From the NCBI GenBank assembly GCA_008360955.1, contig LUCM01011199.1:2735-66734 (forward strand): a DNA stretch of 64,000 nucleotides, written 5' to 3'. Position numbers and translations under genes: made by a program. Numbering within the stretch: the stretch's first letter is position 1; the number at the start of each line of letters is the position of its first letter. This document shows positions 46,130 through 56,759 of this stretch, piece after piece. This stretch comes from Fasciolopsis buskii. Lineage: Eukaryota; Platyhelminthes; Trematoda; Plagiorchiida; Fasciolidae. The notes under the pieces are model-generated. The model was not told where the DNA came from and did not search any database. It was given only the letters and a program-made list of their open reading frames with translations.

Positions 46130-47390
46130 TCCCCATATTTGGCGGTTAGCAACGAGTTCATGGCAGACATCGGCCCAGTTCAGTTTCTACCGGAGAGTGC
46201 CTTGCGCTATACGCAGGCCAAGTTGAAATGTCTTTGAAACCGGGATCCACTGAAATTTTCAGTTGTCCTTCTCATCAGCGACGACAGACTGCATGAAATG
46301 GTGCCAAGACAACTCTGTTTAGCGTCTGCTTCGGGTTACTAAGGACGTGTCCAAATCACTGAAGTCGTGGAAGCTGTATGCTCGCTGCAAGTAGGCCGAT
46401 CTGGTTCCGGTTTCCAGTTGTTTCATTGGAGGTTCTGTCATACTAGTTTGCTTTTAAAATAGGCCTAGTCCGATGCCCTCGAATCTCAGTGACCAGGTTT
46501 TACAACCACACAGTAAGATTGGTCGAACTGCCAAATTAAAATTCCTGAGTTCGGTTCTGAGATTGACTACTATTGTTCCGTCGCCTGGCAGTGTTGCGCA
46601 GTTGTAGAAACGCTTTTCGGACCACGTCAATGCCTTGCTTGATGTCTTCCGCGGCTCGTTCGTTTGTCAGGATGGTGGAGCCGAAATGCTTGAAATCTGA
46701 GACAACTACTTTCTGGCCATTCAGTTTTGGGGTTCGGTTTGCGTGGGTATCTAGTGTAAGAAACATTTTTGTTTTGGTGCTATTGATCTCGATACCAGTT
46801 TCCAATATTTATTCATTAACCCCCTCACGAGCCGTTTGAAAAGTGGTCAGGTCCCTCCCGAGCACCACTATTTCATCCACAAATTCGAGGTCCGTGATAT
46901 ATCCAGTATGTGAAACCTTAGAGCCCCTAATAGCCATCCACTGCACGTTGCAAAGCCTAGTGTGCAGCCAAATTGAATAGCACTATAGATGACGGACATC
47001 CTTGTCCTACTTGGGACTTTTGTTCGAATGGGCAGTACTCTTCACTAACCCCGAGCACATGTTTTTGTCCCACAATATTACGATTTGGACAAGCAAACCA
47101 GTTTGAATGGAACGCCATCTGTAACCATTACCTTCCGCAATCCCTTGCGATCTAATGAATTCAACGCAGCGCGAAAGTCGATGAAGTGTTCGGCGGTGGG
47201 AAGTTGGGACTTGTCTTTGCGAAGGATAAATATTGGGTCGATGCAGTCACCACTTGGGTTCAAACCTTCCGAGTGCACGCATGTCTGGACGCAGCGAAGC
47301 CATTCGGCACAGGCTGGACGAAAGCTATTGAGACAACAATATCTTGAGTCAAAACAAGCAACATAAGCAATCAAAGTGTCTCCCAACGCT
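46130..47390 (-). mobile_element. RTE-type remnant, third RT subfamily
   Basis: On the minus strand, 47386-47078 contains GDCIDPIFILRKDKSQ and HFIDFRAALNSLDRKGLRKV, the RT entry with the FxDFRAAFDS-type motif. At about 46900 LEFVDEIVVLGRD stands at the catalytic box. 46805-46536 reads METGIEINSTKTKMFLTLDT, then KHFGSTILTNERAAEDIKQG and VVRKAFLQLRNTARRRNN, the thumb region. Further on, FGHVLSNPKQTLNRVVLAP (near 46350) is the C-terminal RWFGHVLRR-like block. Frames are broken by stops and the YxDD box has decayed. The thumb sequence differs clearly from the other RTE copies in the window. Confidence 0.75.
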
Positions 47391-49486
47391 TTGATCTGAT
47401 GGTTCGCTTAACCCATGGAATAAAGTGTTTCGATCACAATTTGCTTCCAATAAACGACGACAAGCAGCCGAGCAAGAAACAAATTTATGTTGAAAATCCC
47501 AAGGTGATATACTTGATTTTCTCCGTTTACCGCATCCATCCGTTAAACAGCGATCAAACAATAATTCATTAATTGGAATGAGACGTAGTATCGACGTTTG
47601 TCACAACTTCAGCGTGACGCGTCGAACGGAGTTAAGCACTGGCCAATTATCGGTGAGACAAATTGATCAATGAAGTATTCTGAGTACGAATAACCCGTCC
47701 TGCTGCTTCAGCAAATATGATCTTTAATACAATTCTGTGGTTGCAGCAGAATAATAGATGGGCAGATACTACAGGGTGACAATGAATGTGTCCATGTTGG
47801 TATTGGTTCATTTCTGTCAAGGCACAACAAGACAATTATCCTAAAGTGGCACCTATCCAAAACTGCAAAAGCTTCCATACTTGCCGGGACATATGGAAGC
47901 ACCGGATGGATTAAATAAACCGGTGCTAAGGCGATTGAAAGACGAGCCAGTTATATCGAAAGTACGTTCGATAAATAGAACAGATCCTCTGAGGATACTA
48001 ATTTGCAGTATAACGAATGCGAAAATACTCGATCGCCGAACACTGTTATTAGCTACTCGTTTACAGTAATACAGACACACTCACTCGGACATTGCAGCAT
48101 CTGATGCAGTAATAATATATCAATATTACATTTAGAAAATTAGCACTTGACAATATTGTTATCGCAACCTTATGTTTTATATTAACAAGGCACAGTGGAT
48201 TGGGTTTGGAAATGGTAAAGATACATAGGAATGATTTTTCCCCTATTCAGGGCACTGTCCTTGTTGATAGACCCAACATCTTACTGTGACGAAATTTCCA
48301 AACAGACACCCGAGCTTGAAATGTTCATACTTATGAGATAACCTCAAATTCTGTCTTGAGAATCTATCGTGACAAACCATACATCACCCCATAGATACAC
48401 AGAGACCGAGGTTCGAAATTGTCAGCTTATAATAAACGGCGGGTTTGTGTTTGTCTGCTCAAAGGAACACCCGATCGCTGACAAAGTATCTTGTCGTCAT
48501 ATGGTTCGTTATACACCTAATAAGAGGCCGTATACATGCCTCAGCGACACGTGAGAAAGAACAGGCTAAAGCATTAGTTACCAATCGTCAAACGAGGACA
48601 GACCAGGATTGTAACACAGAAAGCCAATGCAACCAATTAGCAAGACCAGCCAACCATCATTAGCAATTTAGAGTTGTCTATCATCCATGATGGCGTTGAT
48701 TCAGTATGCCATTCACAGTGGTTGTGATAGATTACCACACCCGCCCACTCACACTTTCATCACATTCCTTCCTGATTATGGTGAAAATAATTGGAACTGC
48801 TATCCGACTAGTTCTTTGGGGAACGCGTCCACATACGTCACAAGAAGTGGAGTCAAGAAAGAACGCAATGGCTACTCAATTTTTCCAGTTCCCAATTGTC
48901 CCTCATGAGTGTCAATCATTTGCGCGACTAAACGCGCTTGGATAATGCGTGTGCGTGCGTTTGCGCCACGGATTCGAGCGCAACAAAAATGCACTCCTCT
49001 GGCAACAAATGAATAAAGACCATGGTCGCACAGGCAAGTGTGTCACTTACCGTCGTAATTTCAGATGGCCATATAGATCAGAAACGTATTAAGGACGACC
49101 AGATAAGCGAGCCTTTTTAGCCATGTTAGAATGACAAACAGTAACAGAGTCTTCTATTCGTGATTTTAGTTATTACGCTCTGTTGTACTGGGATTTTTAA
49201 TCTACTCCTTAGCAAATTAGAGTGAAATGAGTACTTCCGCTGATAACGGCCGCTCAATCCCCACTAGGTTTCACATTAAAATGCCTAGACGGAGTTGTTC
49301 TCATATGGATCGTCAACCGATGGCGAATTTTCGCGCCTCCCTCGTTACTTGTTTCGACATTGCGATGCAACCTACTGTCATCCACTGACGAAATCCATCG
49401 GGACCGGGCTAAGACGTAGTTATTCTGATAAGCTGTTCTACCATTACTGGACTAGCATGTCAGAGGATGCCTTCTGGGTTTGTCAG
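47391..49486. other. Unassigned stretch
   Basis: No recognised gene. Open frames are at most 85 codons, including 49295-49552 on +, which overlaps the candidate exon at 49487 in another frame. Confidence 0.4.
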
Positions 49487-49600
49487 AACCGTTTTTTATT
49501 CATGTACAACCGTTTAACATCAGAAAAGTTGATGAGATTGTCGCGCTTTTAGCAGCGCTAACCAAGGCTGAATTTCCCGATGTGGCTTACGTGGCATCAC
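49487..49600 (+). CDS. Weak candidate exon of the RAB3GAP1-like gene
   Basis: An acceptor-like TTTGTCAG precedes 49487 and a donor-like CAC|GTACGC follows 49600. The frame reads FNIRKVDEIVALLAALTKAE and then FPDVAYVAS, ending in phase 1, which is the phase needed by the acceptor at 51438. A loose resemblance to the family's DITHALSKLTEP region supports it. The donor is not ideal and the same frame continues open to a stop at 49677, so this could be chance. Confidence 0.3.
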
Positions 49601-50759
49601 GTACGCGTGTCCAGACGTTCCAATCACTGGCTTCGATATGCACATCCCTTCTCAAGATGCGGTTCACTGCAGTTTAGAGCCTTTGATACCCACGCTGCTA
49701 GGTCAACTAGTTTGTACTTAGTCATTCGTACTCATGCCAATAAATAACGTCAAATACGGTTACATATGGTTGACGAGAACAGTCGATTTGCAGTCACGCC
49801 AATTCACATCCCAAAAAACGCCTGTGTGCATGTGCGTGCATATAGTTGACCAGTTTGTTACATGACTAGGTTGTAAACCTGGAATTTAAGTGTCTGAACA
49901 AATTGTTTCTGATCCGAGAGGTGAGGGTGGTGAGAACGAATGCATACGGCCTCGGCTGTTTGAGATGCTTAGGCAAGGACTGCAAGATCCGATAGTCTCA
50001 ACGAACACCGTAGATGGAAATCGCTCCCACCATGAGAAGCTTCTACAAGCGGCCCCATGTCATCCAAGTTACCGATGAGAGGTCATTGGACGCGAAGCAA
50101 ACAACTTAGAGGGTTGACGGTTTTCCCATTTAGAATCAGCACCGGTGACTCCAATACTGGGGGGACTTAGAAGTAAAGTTCAGCTGACATCCAGTGTCAC
50201 TACTTACCCCCAACTTGTTCTGGCACACGTCACTTCGTCCGTTTCGACAAATTTCCTTGCTGAGGCCAAGATTGTCAAGAGAGGACAAGCCCAAGAACGT
50301 CCAATGGCCTATCATCCACTCTGCTTAAGGATGACGAAACGAAGGCTGCTCGAGCTTCGAGTGTTGTCCACTAAAGTCTGTTATTCCAAAGTATCGCTTG
50401 ATCAAAAATCTCCAACATTTGCATTTCATGAGATGAGTCGATTGTATTCTCCATGTTTGATTTTCTCGCTCGCAGCCATTGTACTAACCATAAAGTAATA
50501 CATCTAGTTTCAATAGAGATGAGGCCAGCGTCGCCCGTCACCCCTGTATTTTTGTTGAGATATGAGGTTCCTGAAAAGTTTGTAAGATCTCCCAGAATTT
50601 TCAGTTTTACCACATGTTGAATTACTGTCTGCTGTCAGTTTTCATTACTCTTCGAAGTTTCCACTTGAATAGGACGAGACCTCTTCTTATTGAGGTTTCA
50701 TTTCCACGGTGCCACAGAGGTTGTCCTACAGACTGTTGTCTGATCTGGCGGATCGTGGG

Positions 50760-50905
50760 TTGAACCCCTCTTAGAGGATCTAGTCTTTGACTCCAAATAT
50801 GCCGATGATATCGCCTTGCTGAACGACAATGCACAGGCCACTCAACCCGGTGATAGAAGTATGTGCTTTGAACCTTCGACAGGCAAGTTGCCACCACAGT
50901 AACCT
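50760..50905 (+). mobile_element. Short RTE RT fragment with an intact YADD box
   Basis: The frame reads EDLVFDSKYADDIALLNDNA and then QATQPGDRSMCFEPSTG. This is the catalytic block of an RTE reverse transcriptase of the same subfamily as 38380-40720. The surrounding 50400-51000 is too decayed to bound the copy reliably. Confidence 0.6.
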
Positions 50906-51437
50906 GGCAGAAACCTGTGCATGCATTCAGTCTCGCTGATGACTAACTGTAGATAACTGCGGAGCTTCGTGTTGGGGATGAGTTTGCATTTCATATAGCA
51001 TTCACAAATCCGTTAACCCTGTGGCACATGCTCCACGAGAATAAGAGAGGCGGAGCCACGTTAATATCTCGATTTGACGTAGAAGGATGCTGAAGCTGGC
51101 CTCGGTTTTGACAGTGATTGCTGTATCATGCTGTCCAGGATGCGGCGCGGGAGAAGACGATCGTCGTCGGTTAGACGCACGGAGCAATAAGTGTCAGGAT
51201 CGAACTCAGCGGCACGAATGCTGTGTGAATTGCTTGTTCGGGCTTTTTTCGTCGTCTGATATAAATGTTTATATATACAATGTATTATAATACAATACAG
51301 TATTATATTATATTTGTGCGTATGTACGGTAACTCGTGGGTATGCAGATGTCATGCGCATTGGTGCACATGCAAGCAATTGATGCCATTAAAAATTCCAT
51401 CCAATAAAATCGCATTTGCACAGTCGTTCTCCTGCAG

Positions 51438-51622
51438 CTAAACTGTTCAAACGAATCAAGTCATACCAAGCAATATTGTTGTCTTCTGGTACTCCTTTCA
51501 CAGAGTCGTTTTTATTGGAATCCGATGAAGATCGCATTGAGGGGGAACAAACAGCGAAATCGCGCAATCCTGTGGATGATGAAAAGTCTATATCAGGCGA
51601 ACAGTTATTGACAAACCTATTG
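51438..51622 (+). CDS. RAB3GAP1: RAB3GAP1-like catalytic subunit, internal exon
   Basis: Acceptor CTCCTGCAG before 51438 (an alternative acceptor TTTGCACAG lies at 51415-51423) and donor CTATTG|GTAATG after 51622. The frame opens with the last two bases of a codon and ends in phase 0. The peptide runs KLFKRIKSYQAILLSSGTPF, then an acidic low-complexity stretch (LESDEDRIEGEQ), and ends SISGEQLLTNLL. In the family, a basic KKKIRK-like segment followed by a variable region and NDVLNTILLFLF leads into the block encoded at 59709. The order and phase-0 join with that exon agree: NLL then IRLLAEHLG. Identification is from memory of the family. Confidence 0.5.
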
Positions 51623-52289
51623 GTAATGATGCTTTTCTTTCAAGTCGCCGTTTGGAAATTCCAGTTCAGCTTTTTCCAGTACGGTTGACTAGGAACATCA
51701 CTTCCGCGATTTCCTGCTGTTGTTCACATGTTTGTGTGACTGCAACAGTGAAAATCATTTCATTAATTATCATTTTATTTACTATCATTATGACCTAGTG
51801 AATCGTCCTAATCGAAAAGGTGTGATCAAGACCTAGGACTTTGCTTATTTTATTCGACTGCTGTTCACCAACCCCAATGTTCCATCCAAAGAAACCCGAG
51901 GACACCGTCGATCAAGTGGCTATTTTTCCCAGACGATCTTTGGGCATTTAGTTGAAGGTATGTAGTTCGTAGTTGATGTGACCGACCGGTACTGCTGTCA
52001 GTATTATTTTCCGTACGAGTTCATCGTATTATTTTGGGCTTGTCCAGACACTTACTTGGAGGCACGTATGCATGCGCAGGCCCTTCAGTACTCTGCACAG
52101 CAAACGTTTGTACTGTGGACAGCTGCAAAGCCTCACTCACCCAAATATCTCAAATGCCCGTTTTACCGTGTACCTTTCTAATTTCCATTCTTCCGACAGA
52201 GGAATTGCGGCTCGATGGTTTTATCTGGTGGCATCAATAGTGGAAAGGAAGTACTTTGGGCGCTTTACTTAGGACTGTGTGTTCACTTC
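51623..52289. other. Start of the probable 8.1-kb intron
   Basis: AT-rich sequence with no recognised element and open frames below 70 codons. It lies between the donor at 51623 and the RTE remnant starting near 52290. Confidence 0.4.
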
Positions 52290-53840
52290 ACTTAACTGCC
52301 TTCAGTATCCGTATGCTCAACCTAAAAGAGCCAACAAGCTGCCTTAGTGAGAAATTGAAACTTTTACAGTAAATGTATGTTGTGTCTCCGAAACGTGCAC
52401 GCAGGATCCCACTTCCGTGATCACTTAGTATTCCAGATACAACCTCATTCTTTCGGTTCATTTTTCGCGTATCAGGTGATCTGATTTTTGATGCCTGTGG
52501 TCATGTTGTCATTGGGATCGCTCTCAGCGTGCGAGCCGAGGGTGCACTGTTGGACTGGATCGTGGTCAGCAGTCGTTTGTGTGGAGTTCGGTTGGACGGT
52601 TCTGTACGTCTCAGTAACGGTTGATCGAGAGGCCGTTGGCTGTTCATCGTATCTATTTGTGCCCTACTGATTACAGCCCTCTTGATGCCAAGGACAAATC
52701 CCCTCGATACTGTTCCGGGTTGCTCCGAAGTGTGCGTTCAACGGATGTTATGGTCGTTGCTGATGATTTTGAAGCCCAGCTTGGCCGCTTAATGGAGACA
52801 AAACGGCCCATCGGAGCCCGATTTTTTATCCCTGCCGATCCCACCGATAACATCGGCTGTCTCTTTTGAGATTCGACCACAGGCAGTTTCTGATGGACAG
52901 CAATATTTTTTCTAATAAGCGACATTAGTTCACTCGGCGCACTCCACCGCCTTCATAGCATTGGACATCGATTGACCGGTGCTATTGGTCACCGGTACCG
53001 CGAATCAATCGAGGATTGTCGATCCTTTTGGCCCACACCTTGGACTTGGGTCGTGGTTTTGGTCCGTGCTTGCTTTTGTTTGCACCCGGTTTGTGGTCGC
53101 CCCCCCCCCCACTCGGCACAGCTAGTTTTAGACGATGATGGTTGACTTCAATTCGAGTCGGACCTTTCAGCTTCATTGTCGTCACATCTAAACAACCAGA
53201 ATCCGAGCGAATACAGGAAGTTGATCGACTTAACGGAAGTTGCCACGACAGACTCCATGATGGGGATATGGGCAGATCACTTTATTATTTAGTTTGTTTG
53301 GTTTGATACTTGGTCTTCACCTATGCCTTCAGTGAACTAGTGCTGGTGGATACCACGTTTCCATCAGAAATGAACGTTTTCTTTGGCGATATTAGGGAGC
53401 TAGACCAGATGGGTTGTCCCTCCTTCTTCAAGGATAGTAGTGAACTGTTAAAATCAGTTAACGAAATTCCTGGAATCAACCTGGGCCAGAGAACAAAGTC
53501 CTAATTATTACTGTGAGTTGGTGATTCGACTCGGTCGATCGTGCGATTCTTTGCCGTTGCCTCCTATTGGAGGGTACGCCGAAGAAATTCATTTAACTTA
53601 TCCCATCTCTGTATCCGAACAGCTGAGGCCGAGTTCACATTTACGCAAATATTCCACTCGAGTCCATCAGGGTTGCTTTCCTTCATCTTTTTCCAACTTT
53701 GCAATTATGATGATTGCAGAGCTATTCCTTTTCTGCTGTGAGAAAAATAACATTGATATTTGTTCAGACAGGATACTATTTGATTTCGTATATGCGGACG
53801 ACGTTGTGCTACTATGTTGCGACCATTTCCCGATCATCTG
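52290..53840 (+). mobile_element. RTE-type remnant, EEP and RT
   Basis: The EEP start reads VCCVSETCTQDPTSVI near 52380. 52621-52869 contains RSVRSTDVMVVADDFEAQLG, with the GDFN motif changed to ADDFE. The RT at 53518-53841 ends DICSDRILFDFVYADDVVLL, so the catalytic YADD is intact in this short frame. The middle of the RT is deleted and stops abound. It is the same subfamily as 2410 and 44003 (shared DICSD-LFD block) and lies within the intron between 51622 and 59709. Confidence 0.75.
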
Positions 53841-54792
53841 AACGATAGTGCACCTGTATTTGTAGTCCTGCCGAATTGTGTTGATGCTTCTCTGATTGCC
53901 CGACCGAATGAATGGAAATATCCAACTGCACTGAAGAATGATTCACAATAGCGGCAGTCAAGACACAAATCCAGTTCGTATATTTTTGCAATTCAAGATC
54001 ATCTACTCATACGCTATTGCAAATAATGATGTGCAAGCGAAGAAGTGAATAACTATTTCGTGAACAGTCATCACGGATTTGTTTTGCACCTTCACAGTTG
54101 AAAATGATGTTTTAGAACTGGATTGACTGGAAGTCGAGCCGAATTCTTGGTGGAGAAAAACTGGGTGAATTAGATGCGTTTAACCTCGTGGGCAGTAGTA
54201 GTAGATTGGCTCGTGTAGGTACATTTGATCCACCGAGTTGGGATCCAAAAAGTCGCCCAAGCACTGATCGCATCATCATCGTTCAGCGTTAAACAGCAAG
54301 GCAAGTCTCACTGACCGCTGCCTTTCCCCAGAGTTGCACGTTTGTATAAAAAGAGTGAATGTCCAAAGGGAACAGGGAGTGGTCCTACACACGTGGGAAA
54401 AGATAAGAAGGCTGCTGTAGCCAACACACGAAACACAGTCTAACTGTACAAACGCACGTGTTTTCAATCACTCTGATTCGATAGAAAATGACAGCACGAT
54501 CGCCACTGTTCACGGTCCAATGCAATATCCATCAATGTCTCCAGCCAGCTACTTCACGGGTCTTTCGGACCCCAACCACGAAGGCGTGAGACACCTACTT
54601 TACCTAACTTCGCTGTACATTTTCTCATTCCACATTGCCACGTCATCTGTTGGCCTCCACATGGCTTCTTCCATTCCTTAGGAGGAACACAAAATAGGGC
54701 ACGATATGGTAGACGAGTGTTCGTCACACGCAACACGTGACCCAACCAGCGTAGTCTACTAAGTTTCATACGCTGAAACAAGATTCCTAACC

Positions 54793-55779
54793 TCAGTATT
54801 TCACAAATTTCGTTGGTTTACCCTTCCGGTGGAGAGCACTGAATAGTGCTGGTCGATCCACGGAGTCGAAAGCACCTTTCAACTCGAGGAAGACTACGAT
54901 CGTAGGGCGGCGCTGCGTGTGGCGCGTTTCGAGTATCTGTCGAAGAGTGAATATTTGGTCGATGCAACCTCGACCTGGCCGAAATCCGGCCTGTTGTTCG
55001 CGGATATAACTCTCACGAATCAGTGTCAAAAAGTGCAGCATTATCGAAGCTAATACCTTAGTAACTATCGGAATTAAACTAATCCCACGCTGATTGCTGC
55101 AGTCACTCTGTGTACTCTTCCTGAAGATGCGTATAATCAGTGACTCACTCCACGATAGCGGGATACGCTCCTCGTTCCAGATATCACGAAGCAAGGGGGT
55201 AATTGATTTCATCAGCACTTCTCCACCCAATTTGAAAAGAACTGGGGGAAGTTCGTCGAGACCGGCAGCTTTTCTCCTCTTCAGAAGCCGAAAATTGGAT
55301 TGCACCTCCATTTCCGTTGGGGGATCAAGTGATACCTCCCAAGGATTCACAGCTTCAGACGTCGGACTAAATACGTTAGCGTATGGCCAGCTAAACTGAT
55401 CCTTGAAATGTTCTGCCCAACGGTCCAGTCTTTCCTGTCTACCATGGATGAGCTCTCCATTCCTATTGCACACGACTTCACTAACCGAAGTTCGCCGGTG
55501 TCGCCCACCGCTGTCGCGTATAAGTTTAAACAGTCTTTGACTGTTACCTGAAGCGGACGCCACTTCCATCTCTTCGGCTACCTTAACCCACCAGTTTTCG
55601 CGATCATTCCTAAGGCTTATGGTCAACTGACGCTGCAACTGCCGACGCATCTTATTCACTTCCTTGCAGTTAGGCAGCTCGCGTTTTTGCTCCATTAGAA
55701 TTAGCGACGCTTGAGAGATCCAGTGTTTTTGATGAATGCTAGATCTAGGACCGCAGGTGAAATTTGCTGCCAAATGCAT
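54793..55779 (-). pseudogene. RTE reverse transcriptase, N-terminal half (328 codons)
   Basis: An open frame covering the linker and the first RT blocks: LPNCKEVNKMRRQLQRQLTI, SQRLFKLIRDSGGRHRRTSV, DRWAEHFKDQFSWP, RRKAAGLDELPPVLFK (fingers), SDCSNQRGISLIPIVTKVLA, REQQAGFRPGRGCIDQIFTL and VVFLELKGAFDSVDRPALFS. The last piece carries the first catalytic-aspartate block (usually F-D-xKAFDSV, here LELKGAFDSV with E in place of D). The frame ends at a stop directly after KFVKY, before the second catalytic block. It cannot make an active polymerase. The stop between this frame and the endonuclease frame is a single in-frame event near 55780. Confidence 0.8.
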
Positions 55780-55782
55780 AGC

Positions 55783-56715
55783 CTAATTAATTTGATCCCA
55801 CTGTTCGTCTACATTGCTGCTCGTCGCAGTTCTTTGTTGCTCGGATAGTTTCTGTTCGTAGCTGTTGCGAACATTCGAATCAGACAAACGTTCGACAGCC
55901 AATCGGATTTGTGGCCTTCGTCGATGGCCATTCAGCTGCACCAAAAATCGCATTAAAACTAACACATGGTCCGATTCGACGTACGTGGTCCAGTATGATC
56001 TACAGTTCTGGACAGAACCGCTCCAACGGTAGCTAACTGCGATATGGTCAATCTGACTCAAAGTACCTATCGAGCTAGAGCGCCATGTCGCAGTGCGACG
56101 CGAACTGTGTCGGAAATTCGTACTAGATAGGAATAAATGATTATCTGCACAGAATTGGAGAAGTCTTTCTCCGTTGTCTGTTCGCTGTGCAGGCAAGGCG
56201 CATCGCCCGCCTAAACAGGACTCCGATGCACTAAGTTTTCCAACTTGTGCATTAAAGTCACCTGCTACCACTACAATGTCAGAGCGTTTGCTCTTCCGAA
56301 CAAGATTGACGAGTTTATCGTAAAACTCGTCTTTTCGCATGTCAGTGCTGCAGTCTGTTGGAGCGTATGCCGAGGTAACAAATAAACTACGCTTAACACT
56401 ACTATCCTTTCGGACGCCAACTGATCCCTGCAGTCTCATGGCACGCAAGCGACTGTTGACTGGGATCCAATCTAAAAGGGGTGCTTCAGCCTTATCACTC
56501 AAGACTATTCCTACACCACGTTGACCCACAGCTTGAGCTGCTTCGTCTCCTGAAGTGCGAAGAAAATATCTTGACGAGACGTTTGGCGCAGTTAGCTGAA
56601 CTACTCTACTCGAATCCTGTATTTGTGTTTCACTCACACAGCAGACATCAATCGAAAGTGAGTCCACTGTCAGAGCCAAACACGCCTGTTTGCCAGCCTG
56701 CATTAAAGTGTGCAC
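55783..56715 (-). CDS. RTE endonuclease domain (EEP family), 310 codons
   Basis: This is the apurinic-type endonuclease that nicks target DNA for target-primed reverse transcription. The open frame starts MHTLMQAGKQACLALTVDSL. It contains VCCVSETQIQDSS, with the catalytic glutamate of the SETR-like block, and AVGQRGVGIVLSDKAE. Then come SAYAPTDCSTDMRKDEFYDK (substrate loop), IVVVAGDFNAQVG (catalytic D and N), RTATWRSSSIGTLSQIDHIA (the WxS-IDHI block) and YVESDHVLVLMRF, with the terminal SDH. All recognisable catalytic motifs are therefore intact, unlike in every other copy in the window. It lacks a complete RT partner in cis. A promoter is not identified. It is antisense to the host gene. Confidence 0.75.
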   Translation of the reverse strand: MHTLMQAGKQACLALTVDSLSIDVCCVSETQIQDSSRVVQLTAPNVSSRYFLRTSGDEAAQAVGQRGVGIVLSDKAEAPLLDWIPVNSRLRAMRLQGSVGVRKDSSVKRSLFVTSAYAPTDCSTDMRKDEFYDKLVNLVRKSKRSDIVVVAGDFNAQVGKLSASESCLGGRCALPAQRTDNGERLLQFCADNHLFLSSTNFRHSSRRTATWRSSSIGTLSQIDHIAVSYRWSGSVQNCRSYWTTYVESDHVLVLMRFLVQLNGHRRRPQIRLAVERLSDSNVRNSYEQKLSEQQRTATSSNVDEQWDQIN

Positions 56716-56759
56716 ATTGAAGGAACCCAGATGCAGAGGCTGACGAGGCTTGAGAAAAC

